Below are positions 25,446-34,222 of a stretch of DNA of 37,894 nucleotides, in pieces (position 1 is the first letter of the stretch; every line of letters begins with the position of its first letter). Both the position numbers and the translations under genes were made by a program. Under the pieces are notes generated by a model that made no database searches, was not told the origin of the DNA, and was given only the letters and a program-made list of their open reading frames with translations. Source of the stretch: Acidimicrobiia bacterium (GTDB lineage: Bacteria > Actinomycetota > Acidimicrobiia > Acidimicrobiales > Aldehydirespiratoraceae); NCBI GenBank assembly GCA_024421095.1, contig JAHQYM010000015.1:1-37894 (forward strand), read 5' to 3'.

Positions 25446-25891
25446 TTGCGGAGTTTCACAGCTACTGCTTCAATGGCGAGGCGATAGCCGACACCACCGA
25501 ATCCTACAATTGAACCGCTCGCTAATGGTGCTACCACCGAAACATGTCTCCAAGACTCACGAGCTTTGGGGTTAGACAAATGGAGTTCCACAATAATGCC
25601 TGCATACGTTGCCAAAGCATCGTGGAGTGCCCACGAATAATGCGTGAGAGCGCCCGGGTTGATCACAATCGCGGCGACGCGTCCTCTTGCTGCGTGGATC
25701 GCTTCAACCATTTCGCCTTCATGGTTTGATTGAAAGTGTTCAAGGATCAAGCCGTTGTTTTCGGCAGCTTTTGTGGCGGTAGCCACATGCTCGGCTAGCG
25801 TCTCAGTGCCATAAATTTCAGGTTCGCGCGTACCCAAAAGGTTAAGGTTCGGACCCGATAGCAACAAGATGTCAGCAGTGTCAGCGGTCAT
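25442..25891 (-). CDS. aroQ: 3-dehydroquinate dehydratase, type II
   Basis: A 149-residue dodecameric-type enzyme converting 3-dehydroquinate to 3-dehydroshikimate. SGPNLNLLGTREPEIYG carries the flexible-loop R22 and catalytic Y27. INPGALTHYSWALHDAL and ELHLSNPKARESWRH (catalytic His) follow. AGGAAG sits seven bases before the ATG. It ends overlapping the M24 peptidase gene by four bases. A 78-bp gap separates it from aroB. Confidence 0.96.
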   Translation of the reverse strand: MTADTADILLLSGPNLNLLGTREPEIYGTETLAEHVATATKAAENNGLILEHFQSNHEGEMVEAIHAARGRVAAIVINPGALTHYSWALHDALATYAGIIVELHLSNPKARESWRHVSVVAPLASGSIVGFGGVGYRLAIEAVAVKLRK

Positions 25892-25969
25892 AGATATGCT
25901 TCCTAACCCAGCAGCCTAGTGCATCGACGGTTGGTTCGGCTCTTGGTGATGGTGGTGGCGGCGGTGGTG

Positions 25970-26992
25970 TCATCGCAGTTTGTTTAGCGCTTCGGCGAGG
26001 ACCGCTTTGTCTACTGCGGTTACTGTTTCCACACCGTTGGGGCCGTCGAGAACCATGGTTAAGCCGTCAATAGCTTTTTTGTCGCGCTCAAAAAGAGCTA
26101 GCAACTTTTTGCTGTCCAGACCTTCGGGCAACTTGGTGGGCAGACCGTAAGCAGTTAGAACTTGATAATGCGCGGCCAAGCGCTCCGCATTGATACGGCC
26201 AAGTTGATTTGCGACTTCAGCCGCGTAAGCAATGCCGACAGCTACCGCTTCACCATGTCGCAAGTTGTAATGCCCGGCGGTTTCAATGGCATGAGCGAGC
26301 GTATGCCCATAGTTGAGCACTGCTCGTTTGTTGCCTTCTCGTTCGTCGGCGGCAACTACGTCAGCCTTGATTTGGATGCACGCGGCCACAACTGCCTCAT
26401 CGGCTGTGGGCAACTCGGCGTTTGCGGCCTGAGCTTCGGGTACCGAGCCAAGAAAGTGATATTTGGCTACTTCGCCCAAGCCGCTGCGGTATTCGCGGGG
26501 AGGCAAAGTTGCTAGAGTGTCGGTGTCGCAAACCACCGCGGTGGGTTGCCAGAACGCCCCCACCAGATTCTTGCCTTCAAGTAGATTGACCCCGGTTTTC
26601 CCGCCAATAGCTGCATCAACTTGACCCAGCAACGTGGTAGCCACATTTATGAAGCGGACACCACGATGATAAACGGCGGCCACGAAACCAGCAACGTCGG
26701 TAACCACACCACCACCGACCGCCAACAGCACGTCAGCGCGCGTGAAACCGGCTATAGCCAGCTTTCGACAGATGTCTTCAACTACGGTCAAGGATTTTGC
26801 TGATTCGCTATTGTTGATGTGGATGGTGAGTTCTTTGCGGTCGGAATGCACGGTCCAAGGGATCGCTTCTTGGGTGATGATTGCGACTCGTTGGGCATTG
26901 GTCGGTATCAGTTCGGCGACTAAATCCAAAGCGTTTGAGCCCACGTAAACGGGATAACCGCGCTCACGTAACGCCACATTGATTAGCTGCAT
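25970..26992 (-). CDS. aroB: 3-dehydroquinate synthase
   Basis: A 340-residue NAD- and zinc-dependent enzyme making 3-dehydroquinate from DAHP. NAD-binding VGGGVVTDVAGFVAAVYHRGV, the GGKTGVN motif and the metal-binding H-x-x-x-H region (LNYGHTLAHAIE, RHGEAVAVG) are all present. Length is near the usual 350-370. It overlaps aroK by 10 bp, the classic aroK-aroB pairing, and supplies the substrate for aroQ downstream. Confidence 0.96.
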   Translation of the reverse strand: MQLINVALRERGYPVYVGSNALDLVAELIPTNAQRVAIITQEAIPWTVHSDRKELTIHINNSESAKSLTVVEDICRKLAIAGFTRADVLLAVGGGVVTDVAGFVAAVYHRGVRFINVATTLLGQVDAAIGGKTGVNLLEGKNLVGAFWQPTAVVCDTDTLATLPPREYRSGLGEVAKYHFLGSVPEAQAANAELPTADEAVVAACIQIKADVVAADEREGNKRAVLNYGHTLAHAIETAGHYNLRHGEAVAVGIAYAAEVANQLGRINAERLAAHYQVLTAYGLPTKLPEGLDSKKLLALFERDKKAIDGLTMVLDGPNGVETVTAVDKAVLAEALNKLR

Positions 26993-27555
26993 TGATGCTC
27001 CACTTGTTGCGCTTGCACAACGCTATCGCCAGTGATCTTCTGGGAGTATGCTTGGCTGACGCAGGCAACGACTTCGCCAATAGACAATTCGGAGTTGTCA
27101 ATTCGCATGTGCGCTACCTCTTGATATGCGTGACGCCTAGCGGTGCTGTGTGCTCCTAACACGCTTGTGACCTTACCTTCAAGTAGCAACGGTCTGCCAC
27201 TAGCATCGCCGACCCGCGCCGCAAGCACATCTAGTGAAGCATCAAGCCACACCACAAACAGCGAAGCCTTCCGCAGCAACCTGCGATTGGCTTGGTTCAC
27301 CACTACACCGCCTCCCGTTGCGATTATCGCGGGAGGGTTGGCAAGGGCTCGCCGCAGAGCATTATGTTCACGCACCCGAAAACCGGGTTCGCTTTCGACA
27401 GCAAATATCTCGGCGACGCTAAGCCCGCAGTCTTGCTCAATCATTTCATCGAGGTCAAGGTGCGGAAGTGCTAGTTGTTTTGCCAAAGTGGTTGCGATGG
27501 TGGACTTCCCCGACCCCATAAGACCAACCAAAACAAGCGATATCGGTGTCATCAC
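26983..27555 (-). CDS. aroK: Shikimate kinase
   Basis: A 190-residue P-loop kinase phosphorylating shikimate at O3. Walker A GLMGSGKST is at residues 11-19, the shikimate-binding D-L-D-E near 35-38, R61 in the FRVREHNAL segment, the GGG motif IIATGGGVV near 80, and a lid arginine region GDASGRPLL near 118. It lies where aroC would normally be next upstream, but the preceding gene is instead a prepilin peptidase, 62 bp away. Confidence 0.95.
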   Translation of the reverse strand: MMTPISLVLVGLMGSGKSTIATTLAKQLALPHLDLDEMIEQDCGLSVAEIFAVESEPGFRVREHNALRRALANPPAIIATGGGVVVNQANRRLLRKASLFVVWLDASLDVLAARVGDASGRPLLLEGKVTSVLGAHSTARRHAYQEVAHMRIDNSELSIGEVVACVSQAYSQKITGDSVVQAQQVEHQCS

Positions 27556-27617
27556 AACAAAACACTACCTGAAGCGCAGTGGGTCTCAACCATCCCTCGC
27601 CGCTCACCAATGCCGTC

Positions 27618-28385
27618 TCAAAGCGTTGAGTCGGTGGCGACACCAACGAACAGCATCACCATCAGGGTGGCCACAGCAAGAACCGGACCGAAAGGAAAAC
27701 TCTGCGCTAGCAACCGTTTGGGGTTTGCTGATGATCTCTGCGGGTCCGCCAGCATTCGTTGGTTCACTGTGCTTCTGAGTAAGGCTACGGTCACACCAGT
27801 TACTAACCCACCGAGGCTAGCCAACACCTGCGTCCAGAAAATCAACCCTACTACCATGCTTGCGTCTCCCCCATTGATACCCGCGAGCCAACCCAAATGC
27901 TGGCCCAGAAGCAACGCCAACTTCACATCACCAAAACCTAGACCGCGGGGTGACAGCAGATGCACCAGCAACAAGAACCCGCAGTATCCGCACATGCCGA
28001 TTGCCGCAAACTGTATGCCAGCAAAGTCGCCGCTGCGCAAAGCGCCAACGAGCATCAACAACGCAGTCACACCTAAGCCTCGAAAAATGAGACGGTCGGG
28101 AAGGCGATAGCTGTATAGGTCAACTAAAGACAAAGCTGTTAACGCGAACACTAGCGTCAACACGACTAGCCCCTCAATGTTGTGCCCGAAGCGCCACAGC
28201 ACCATAACCCAGGCGGCCGCACTAGCAATGTCTATCAGCGTGAGACGCAATGCGGGCCACCGAAGTTGGCGTAGCAGGTTCGCCTCCGATTCGGGACCTA
28301 ACGTTTGCACACTCAATGCTAGGGCGAGCCGTCCCGCGAGCAGTCCAGCTAGGATCGCCACACCGATCATCAACACAATTTCCAC
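27618..28385 (-). CDS. Prepilin peptidase, A24 family, without the methylase domain
   Basis: A 255-residue integral membrane aspartic protease with about seven or eight hydrophobic segments. The two catalytic aspartates fit D89 (SLVDLYSYRLPDRLIF) and D153 (GLGFGDVKLA, the GxGD motif). The Cys-rich N-terminal methyltransferase domain of full-length PilD is missing; the first 45 residues are a single hydrophobic helix and linker. It would process type IV pilin-like or Tad/T2SS pseudopilin leaders, but no pilin gene is in the window. Its place between aroE and aroK seems typical for related actinobacteria. Confidence 0.88.
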   Translation of the reverse strand: MEIVLMIGVAILAGLLAGRLALALSVQTLGPESEANLLRQLRWPALRLTLIDIASAAAWVMVLWRFGHNIEGLVVLTLVFALTALSLVDLYSYRLPDRLIFRGLGVTALLMLVGALRSGDFAGIQFAAIGMCGYCGFLLLVHLLSPRGLGFGDVKLALLLGQHLGWLAGINGGDASMVVGLIFWTQVLASLGGLVTGVTVALLRSTVNQRMLADPQRSSANPKRLLAQSFPFGPVLAVATLMVMLFVGVATDSTL

Positions 28386-28579
28386 CGCCGTTGGTTCGTT
28401 TTGTTCCCCGAGATTACCGCCAGCTTTGAGCCTAATAGCAACTTCTGCAATCTTGGCACCAACGCGTCAGGCAAGTTGGTAGATGTTGTTTTGCCGCGGC
28501 CAGTGGCACGCAGTGGTAGGTCAGAATTTCACGGTCATCGCCAGCATCTCAAGTGTGCCCGTGGATCAGTGCCTACCCG
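28386..28579. other. 194-bp intergenic region between aroE and the prepilin peptidase gene
   Basis: The largest gap in the minus-strand run. I see no ORF worth calling, no strong hairpin and no clear promoter hexamers. It may contain a promoter for the prepilin peptidase-aro genes, or mark where a gene was lost. Confidence 0.4.
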
Positions 28580-29416
28580 TTATGTGGAACCTAGTTTAGG
28601 TAACAACGCGGCACGCATCTCAGCTATTGGTGCTGGTTCAGCGGTCCAATGCGTGATGGCCAGAGCCGCTTGGTGGACCAGCATCGAAAGTCCGTTGTGG
28701 GCATCAATGCCTTGTTTGCGGCATTCCCTTAGCCACGCGGTTTCAAGGGGGTTGTAGATAATGTCGACAACAATCTGGCCGCACCTCAAGTATTTGGGGT
28801 CTACCGGCAACTGCGGGTTTCCCGCCATCCCAACCGTGGTGGCGTTGACCACAATGTCGGCGTGAAGCAAATCTGTTGGCTTAGCGATGCTTACGTGCTC
28901 CGGGGCTAACGCAGCGCAGCGCGCGGCACGTTCTGGTGTGCGGTTGAGTAGCAAGATTCGCGCCGCACCGCTTTGTACGCAAGCCAAAGTGATGGCCCGC
29001 GCCGCGCCGCCAGCGCCTAGCACCGCGACTGTGGAGTTTGCAACTGTTGTTGATGTGTCTTCGTAGAGACCCGCGAGGAAACCGTCTCCGTCGGTGTTTT
29101 CGGCACGGAGTCGGTTGTTGCCGATACCTACAAGGCAGTTCGCCGCGCCGAGAATTGAAACCGTGTTCGAAGCCTCATCAGCGGCTTGGGCCGCAAGATC
29201 TTTGTGTGGTGTGGTGACCGATAGGCCAACTAGCCCTAGCGTGCGCATTGCTGATACTACGTGTTTGCCTTGATCCGCGCTGACCCTGAACGGTACGGAC
29301 ACCCAGTTGAGGCCAAGTGCTGCAAATGCGGCGTTGTGTAGTGTGGGTGATAGGGAGTGTGCAACAGGGTCGCCGATTACCCCAGCGACTCTAGTCGCCC
29401 CGGTTATTGACCTCAT
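28580..29416 (-). CDS. aroE: Shikimate 5-dehydrogenase
   Basis: A 278-residue NADPH enzyme reducing 3-dehydroshikimate to shikimate. The substrate site shows GDPVAHSLSPTLHNAAF near the start and the catalytic lysine in SVTTPHKDLA. The nucleotide loop is AVLGAGGAARAI, followed by NRTPERA (an N-R-T basic patch that favours NADP). NATTVGM completes the signature. It overlaps mltG by 4 bp (ATGA). Confidence 0.95.
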   Translation of the reverse strand: MRSITGATRVAGVIGDPVAHSLSPTLHNAAFAALGLNWVSVPFRVSADQGKHVVSAMRTLGLVGLSVTTPHKDLAAQAADEASNTVSILGAANCLVGIGNNRLRAENTDGDGFLAGLYEDTSTTVANSTVAVLGAGGAARAITLACVQSGAARILLLNRTPERAARCAALAPEHVSIAKPTDLLHADIVVNATTVGMAGNPQLPVDPKYLRCGQIVVDIIYNPLETAWLRECRKQGIDAHNGLSMLVHQAALAITHWTAEPAPIAEMRAALLPKLGST

Positions 29417-30879
29417 GAGCAGTAACCGAGTTCTTGACAGACTGCCACGGCCGCGTTGTGGTCGTCTATGTTGGTCGTGAAGGTGTGTGCTCCAGCTACA
29501 CCGTTGTGGTCTGTGCGAACCCAGAACAGCAGGTCGGGGTTGGGATCGGGTTGCAACGCGGCACGCAACGCGGCCTCGCCTGGTGCTGCTATCGGAGTTG
29601 GGGGAATCCCGCTGTTGAGGCGAGTGTTGTAGGGTGAATCTACCTGTAGGTCAGAGGCGGTTAGACCCTCGCTGAAGGATTTGTTTAGGGCGTAGTAGAC
29701 ACTGGCGTCCACGCCTAATGGCTCTCCTAACAGCAGGCGGTTGTACATTACTCTCGCCATTTGGGGACGGTCCACCGCGACCCTTGCCTCCTCTTCAATC
29801 AACGATGCGATTGTGATGATCTGATAGTCGCTAAGCCCTAGGGTTTCGATCACTGGGTCTTTGCCATATTCAGCAAGTAGCGCATCATAACGTGCATCAA
29901 AGGTGTTGCTCATGCGTTGGATGAACTTTGCTTCGTCTCGTAAGTCTGCTTCGGCAACATCGTAGGTAGCTGGGAAAAGCAATCCTTCGTACCAAGAGAA
30001 CTGGGCAATATTTTCGGGTAGGTATTTTGATTTGAAGTTTGAGTTATTGAGGGCTGCGTTTATTCCTTCACGCTCAAACCTGGAATTGACAAACAGCAGA
30101 CGATCGACAATTTCGGTTACCCGTAAACCTTCGGGGATCAAGAAACGTTGCCGCACTTCGGGTTCGGGTCCGAGGTTAAGGGTTTCGGTGAGTTCGGCGT
30201 ATGGCATGTTTTCATAAAGGGCGTATTCACCCGCCTCGAAAGTTGGTTCTTCGGTGCAGAACAAGAAGCCTGAAATGGTGATTTCGCCGCCGTTGGGGCC
30301 GTCACAACGAAGCCAATACCGAAATACGGTGGCATTGCCAATGACCTCGGCGTTGTTGAGGTTTGTGGCTATTTGGTTCACTGATTCTCCCGCACCGATA
30401 TTGAATTCCAGCGGTTCACCAAGTGCCCCCGGAGGAACGATCTGATCGTCAATCCAACTGTAAATTCGCCCGCGTACATTTACCACCACAAAGACGATCA
30501 ACACGACGATGCCGAACAGGCGCAGAGGTGTACCCCAATACTTGCGATAACGCACCCAATTTCGGTCTTGCACATTGTATTGGGGATCAACAACTGGGTC
30601 TATCGTCGGGTCGTCCTCGAAGATGTATTCCGTTCCTTCTGCATCAATACCAGCCGTTAGTTGCAGTCCCGGCAAAGCGATATAGTCGGGCAACGCCACG
30701 GAGTCGGTTGGTGGTGTTTCTTGATATTTTTCGAGTTGTTCCAAATTATCTGGAGGTGTAACGACGGTGGCAGCAACTTGTGGCTCGTTGGTTGTGTCGG
30801 GTTGTTCTTCAGAAAAACCGAGCAAAAAGTCCAGGATGCGGCGTTTTGGGTTTTGTTTAGGCACGCGAGGGTCCGGCAT
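29413..30879 (-). CDS. mltG: Endolytic murein transglycosylase MltG
   Basis: A 488-residue, single-pass inner-membrane enzyme that cuts nascent glycan strands. The first 115 residues are cytoplasmic and acidic, a transmembrane segment follows (LFGIVVLIVFVVVNV), then a LysM-like region (about 155-240) and the YceG catalytic domain. The catalytic Glu lies in ASLIEEEARV, with the VMYNRL and VDSPYNTRLNSGIPPTPI motifs. ATG 30879 overlaps ruvX by 23 bp; the track's TTG 30882 is adjacent. The order ruvX-mltG-aroE is typical of actinobacteria. Confidence 0.95.
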   Translation of the reverse strand: MPDPRVPKQNPKRRILDFLLGFSEEQPDTTNEPQVAATVVTPPDNLEQLEKYQETPPTDSVALPDYIALPGLQLTAGIDAEGTEYIFEDDPTIDPVVDPQYNVQDRNWVRYRKYWGTPLRLFGIVVLIVFVVVNVRGRIYSWIDDQIVPPGALGEPLEFNIGAGESVNQIATNLNNAEVIGNATVFRYWLRCDGPNGGEITISGFLFCTEEPTFEAGEYALYENMPYAELTETLNLGPEPEVRQRFLIPEGLRVTEIVDRLLFVNSRFEREGINAALNNSNFKSKYLPENIAQFSWYEGLLFPATYDVAEADLRDEAKFIQRMSNTFDARYDALLAEYGKDPVIETLGLSDYQIITIASLIEEEARVAVDRPQMARVMYNRLLLGEPLGVDASVYYALNKSFSEGLTASDLQVDSPYNTRLNSGIPPTPIAAPGEAALRAALQPDPNPDLLFWVRTDHNGVAGAHTFTTNIDDHNAAVAVCQELGYCS

Positions 30880-31279
30880 CAAGCCAAGATTGCAGCATCA
30901 CTGCGGCAGCCACTTTGTCAACAACTTGACGTCTAGCTGCGCCAATGAGTGTTTGTTTGCTGAGGCTGCGCTCGGCGCTTACCGTGGTCAACCGTTCATC
31001 GTGAGTCACCACATCAAGTTCTGTGTTTCTAGCTAAGGCTTTGGCTTCGCGGAGATAATTCTTGGCCGCTCGGCCGCGGGAGCCATCTAGGTTATAGGGT
31101 ATGCCAACGACGATTATCTCGGCTGCCCACTCGGTCGCTAATGCATCCAAGCGTTGATGTTCTTGGTTGCGGTTGCCTCGCCGTTTAACGACCTCTATCG
31201 GTGTTGCCACCGTGCCTGTCGAATCGCTGATCGCCACGCCAATTCTCTTTGATCCGAGGTCGACACCCATTGCACGCAT
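30857..31279 (-). CDS. ruvX: RuvX/YqgF-type Holliday junction resolvase-like protein
   Basis: A 140-residue RNase H-fold protein implicated in 16S rRNA 5' processing and possibly in Holliday junction resolution. MGVDLGSKRIGVAISD holds the first catalytic Asp, VVGIPYNLDGSRG the middle motif, THDERLTT the second acidic residue and VDKVAAAVMLQSWLD the last. The track starts at 31348 inside the alaS tail; ATG 31279, one base after the alaS stop, puts the conserved strand at the N-terminus and is preferred. Confidence 0.94.
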   Translation of the reverse strand: MRAMGVDLGSKRIGVAISDSTGTVATPIEVVKRRGNRNQEHQRLDALATEWAAEIIVVGIPYNLDGSRGRAAKNYLREAKALARNTELDVVTHDERLTTVSAERSLSKQTLIGAARRQVVDKVAAAVMLQSWLDAGPSRA

Positions 31280-31280
31280 A

Positions 31281-31895
31281 TCAAGTGAGTGTGGCCGCCG
31301 CACGCGCCAAGTTGAGCGCATCGTCAAGTGCTTCAGCGTTTTTTCCACCAGCTACCGCTAGTTGACGCCCGGCTTTCCCGCCCCCGCCGATGGCAACTTT
31401 GGCGTCGGCAATTAACGCACCGGCATCATAGTCGCTGTCAGCGCGAACAGCCGCCACCAACGCAACACCACCGCTGTCTAATGCGGTTCCTAACACCACC
31501 GCTGAAACCGTGCCCTGATTGCGAACTGCGATTGCTAAATCCCGTAATCCGTTGCGGTCTAAACCGTTTACTCGGGCTATCACTACGCCCGCATCGGCTT
31601 GTGCCGCCAAACTGGGGGCTTGGCCGATCGCTAGTTTTTGTTTGAGGATCGCTACCTCACGACGCAGCGATTTCGCTTCTTGGTGCAGGCGTTCCGCGCC
31701 TTCGGCTAGGTCTGCTGTGGGAACCCCTAAGGCGGTCGCTGCACGCTCGGCAGTCTTGTTGCGTTCACGGTAATACTCAATCGCGGCTTGCCCGCTCAGC
31801 GCTTCAACTCGGCGAAGATTGCTGCCTATTGAGCTTTCTGAGATGATCTGCACCGGCCCGATGTCGCCTAGGCACGCACATGCGTTCCGCCGCAT
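31281..31895 (-). CDS. alaS: Alanyl-tRNA synthetase, C-terminal part (C-Ala/DHHA1) in a separate frame
   Basis: A 204-residue frame that continues AlaRS after the CGGTH motif: GDIGPVQIISESSIGSNLRRVEALSG, a coiled-coil segment rich in E/R (residues 47-90), then a DHHA1 domain ending in GGGGKAGRQLAVAGG. It lies in the -1 frame relative to the main alaS ORF and overlaps it by 28 bp. Its first ATG (31895) is inside the upstream ORF and has only a weak GGA upstream. It is either the displaced 3' part of a frameshifted alaS or a separately translated C-Ala subunit. In normal AlaRS the C-Ala domain brings the aminoacylation and editing sites together on tRNA-Ala. Confidence 0.85.
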   Translation of the reverse strand: MRRNACACLGDIGPVQIISESSIGSNLRRVEALSGQAAIEYYRERNKTAERAATALGVPTADLAEGAERLHQEAKSLRREVAILKQKLAIGQAPSLAAQADAGVVIARVNGLDRNGLRDLAIAVRNQGTVSAVVLGTALDSGGVALVAAVRADSDYDAGALIADAKVAIGGGGKAGRQLAVAGGKNAEALDDALNLARAAATLT

Positions 31896-33886
31896 AGTTC
31901 CGTTGAGTTCGGTCCAGCTTGCAGCACTCGAACCACATCGCCGTATTTGTCACCAAAAAAAGCGATTGCTCCGAGGCGTTGTGCTTCTTCCATCGTGGTT
32001 TCAAAATGATTACAATGTGCGTTTGTTAGCACTTGCGCGTTTACGTAATCTTCTATTTCGGTGATTTGTGGTGCGCTGAGCGCTTCGTAGTGACTGAAGT
32101 CGAAACGAAGTCGATCGGGGCCCACATAGGAGCCTTGCTGTTTAACGTGGTCTCCTAATATTGTGCGTAAGGCGCTGTGGAGCAAGTGGGTTGCGGTGTG
32201 GTTGCGGCGGATCAACTCGCGTCTTTGATTGTCTATTGTTGCGGTGACTTTTTGTCCTACTTCGGGGGTCCCGCTTACTGAACCGATTTGATGGACGATT
32301 AATCCGGGGACTCCATAACGAGTATCGGCCACGGTAATCTCTGCGGATTCGGTAAGGATTGATCCAGTGTCTCCGATCTGGCCTCCGGCTTCTGCGTAGA
32401 ATGGAGTTCGATTCAGTACCACGGTCTTGTCATCAAGGTAAATTATTTCGGCGGTCGATTCCGTTTCTTCACGGCCAGTAAAATGGGTCTCACCATGGTT
32501 CTGGAGAAGTGCGACTAACGGCGCGCTATCGGTAGTTGAGTCTTCGTGGCGCGCATCTTTGGCGCGTTTTTGCTGCTCGGCCATGGCCAGACGAAAGCCA
32601 TCTTTGTCAACCTTGATGCCATGTTCGTTAGTGATTTCTTCACTGAGTTCTAACGGGAATCCATAGGTGTCGTGCAGCAAGAACGCGGTAGCCCCAGATA
32701 GTTGCTGGGATGTTGCGCTGCTGTCGTCGGTGAGCAGTTTGCTCATTTCATTATCAAGAATGGCTTGGCCGGTGCGTAGCGTTTCACGAAAGCGTAGTTC
32801 TTCTCGTGCGATCACGTCTCTGATAAATGCAGCGTTCTTGACTAGATCTGGATAGTGGGGCCCCATAATCTCAACAACGCGGTCGACCATCTGACCCATT
32901 ACTGTGCTTTGTGCGTTGGCAGTGGAATCAACGCCCAATATGTAGGAGTGGCGCACCGCGCGCCGCAAGATACGCCTTAGAACATAACCTCGCGCTTCAT
33001 TGGAGGGGAAAACGCCATCACTGACCAACATTGATGTGCTGCGTGCGTGGTCGGCAACAATTCGGAGCGAAACTTTTTGTTCATCTGAGGCGGTGGCTAG
33101 GTCTACGCTGGTTAAGCCTGCGGCAGTTTCGAGCAAGGCGCGAAGTTCGTTGGTTTCCCATACCGAATCCACACCTTGAAGCACCGAAACCGTTCGTTCC
33201 AATCCCATACCGGTATCAATCGAAGGTTTCGGTAGGCGTGACTTGGTGCCGTCGCTTTGCTGTTCAAACTGCATGAACACTAGGTTCCAGATTTCGATGT
33301 AGCGGTCTTGGTCTCCGTATTTGGGCCCGCCTGCCGCACCAAATTCGGGGCCTTTATCCCAGTAGATTTCTGAGCAGGGGCCGCAGGGTCCGGTGGAACC
33401 CATCTTCCAATAATTGTCTTCATCAAGACGTTGTAGTCGGTCAGGTGGCACTCCTACTTGATTGACCCAAATTTCGGCCGCTTCGTCATCACTTAAATGC
33501 ACCGTAACCCAAAGCCGTTCGGGGTCAAGGGCTAAAACGTCAACCACAAATTCCCAAGCCCAGGTGATGGCTTCAGCTTTGAAATAGTCACCAAAACTGA
33601 AATTACCCATCATTTCAAAAAAAGTAAAATGGCGACTAGTGCGGCCGATTTCGTCAAGGTCGTTGTGTTTGCCGCCAGCTCGTACACATTTCTGGATGCT
33701 CACCGCACGGTTGAACGGTGGGATTTGTTCGCCAGTGAAGTAGGCCTTAAACGGCACCATGCCAGCGACCGTGAACAACAAGGTCGGGTCGTGAGGGATC
33801 AAACTCGCGGAAGCCTGATGGTGATGACCTCGCTTTTCAAAAAAGGAAACAAAGGCTTGGCGTACTTCGTTGGCATCCATAGACAT
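31868..33886 (-). CDS. alaS: Alanyl-tRNA synthetase, N-terminal 672 residues (frameshifted)
   Basis: Contains the class II aminoacylation core (motif 1 region near residue 60, FFEMMGNFSFGDYFK, GSTGPCGPCSEIYWD, DTGMGLERTVSVLQG), the tRNA-recognition helices, and a complete editing domain with zinc motifs HTATH (563-567) and C665-GGT-H669. A full AlaRS has roughly 860-890 residues. Here a TAG stops the frame three residues after CGGTH, and the rest follows in the -1 frame. At the junction CGTGCCTAGGCGAC, one extra base would restore R-A-S/T-G-D. This is an essential gene, so a sequence error, a recent mutation with another alaS elsewhere, or a genuine split enzyme must be considered. Confidence 0.92.
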   Translation of the reverse strand: MSMDANEVRQAFVSFFEKRGHHHQASASLIPHDPTLLFTVAGMVPFKAYFTGEQIPPFNRAVSIQKCVRAGGKHNDLDEIGRTSRHFTFFEMMGNFSFGDYFKAEAITWAWEFVVDVLALDPERLWVTVHLSDDEAAEIWVNQVGVPPDRLQRLDEDNYWKMGSTGPCGPCSEIYWDKGPEFGAAGGPKYGDQDRYIEIWNLVFMQFEQQSDGTKSRLPKPSIDTGMGLERTVSVLQGVDSVWETNELRALLETAAGLTSVDLATASDEQKVSLRIVADHARSTSMLVSDGVFPSNEARGYVLRRILRRAVRHSYILGVDSTANAQSTVMGQMVDRVVEIMGPHYPDLVKNAAFIRDVIAREELRFRETLRTGQAILDNEMSKLLTDDSSATSQQLSGATAFLLHDTYGFPLELSEEITNEHGIKVDKDGFRLAMAEQQKRAKDARHEDSTTDSAPLVALLQNHGETHFTGREETESTAEIIYLDDKTVVLNRTPFYAEAGGQIGDTGSILTESAEITVADTRYGVPGLIVHQIGSVSGTPEVGQKVTATIDNQRRELIRRNHTATHLLHSALRTILGDHVKQQGSYVGPDRLRFDFSHYEALSAPQITEIEDYVNAQVLTNAHCNHFETTMEEAQRLGAIAFFGDKYGDVVRVLQAGPNSTELCGGTHVRA

Positions 33887-33952
33887 AGAAGTCTAGCGCT
33901 CGAAAGATGCTGATTCGGGTGACTAGTTGCCTAGCTTCGGATGTGGTCGGCG

Positions 33953-34222
33953 CTAGCGGTGCCGTTGCGCGCCGAAGTCGTTCTCGGCGCGCAATTCTTG
34001 TTCGGTTTGCCTCATCGTTTCGGTTCCTTCTTGTGCGGCATCACGTAGGTCTGTGATGAACTCTTTAGTTTGGTTGACGACTCGGTTTGTAGCATTACCT
34101 AAGTCGTGCCGCAGATTTTCGGGCGTGTAACGTTGTACTGCTCGTCGCAACCGGCGCTGAACGTATAGCGAGCTACCGACCCCTAGCGTGAAGCCAGTCG
34201 CAGCCCAAAATGTGCGTTTCAT
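33953..34222 (-). CDS. Small conserved membrane-anchored protein upstream of alaS
   Basis: 89 residues. An N-terminal hydrophobic stretch (FWAATGFTLGVGSSLYV) is followed by basic residues and an amphipathic E/Q/R-rich helix ending in RAENDFGAQRHR. No enzymatic motif. It overlaps the DUF948-like gene by 4 bp. A DUF948 gene followed by a short protein of this shape just before alaS recurs in actinobacteria as I recall, but its role is unknown. Confidence 0.65.
   Translation of the reverse strand: MKRTFWAATGFTLGVGSSLYVQRRLRRAVQRYTPENLRHDLGNATNRVVNQTKEFITDLRDAAQEGTETMRQTEQELRAENDFGAQRHR

Noticed and set aside
27143-28110. Two 211-residue plus-strand ORFs
   Set aside because: Antisense shadows of aroK and the prepilin peptidase gene.
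31855-31900. Programmed -1 frameshift in alaS
   Set aside because: No X-XXY-YYZ slippery heptamer or downstream pseudoknot is evident at GTGCGTGCCTAGGCG. Kept only as a remote option.
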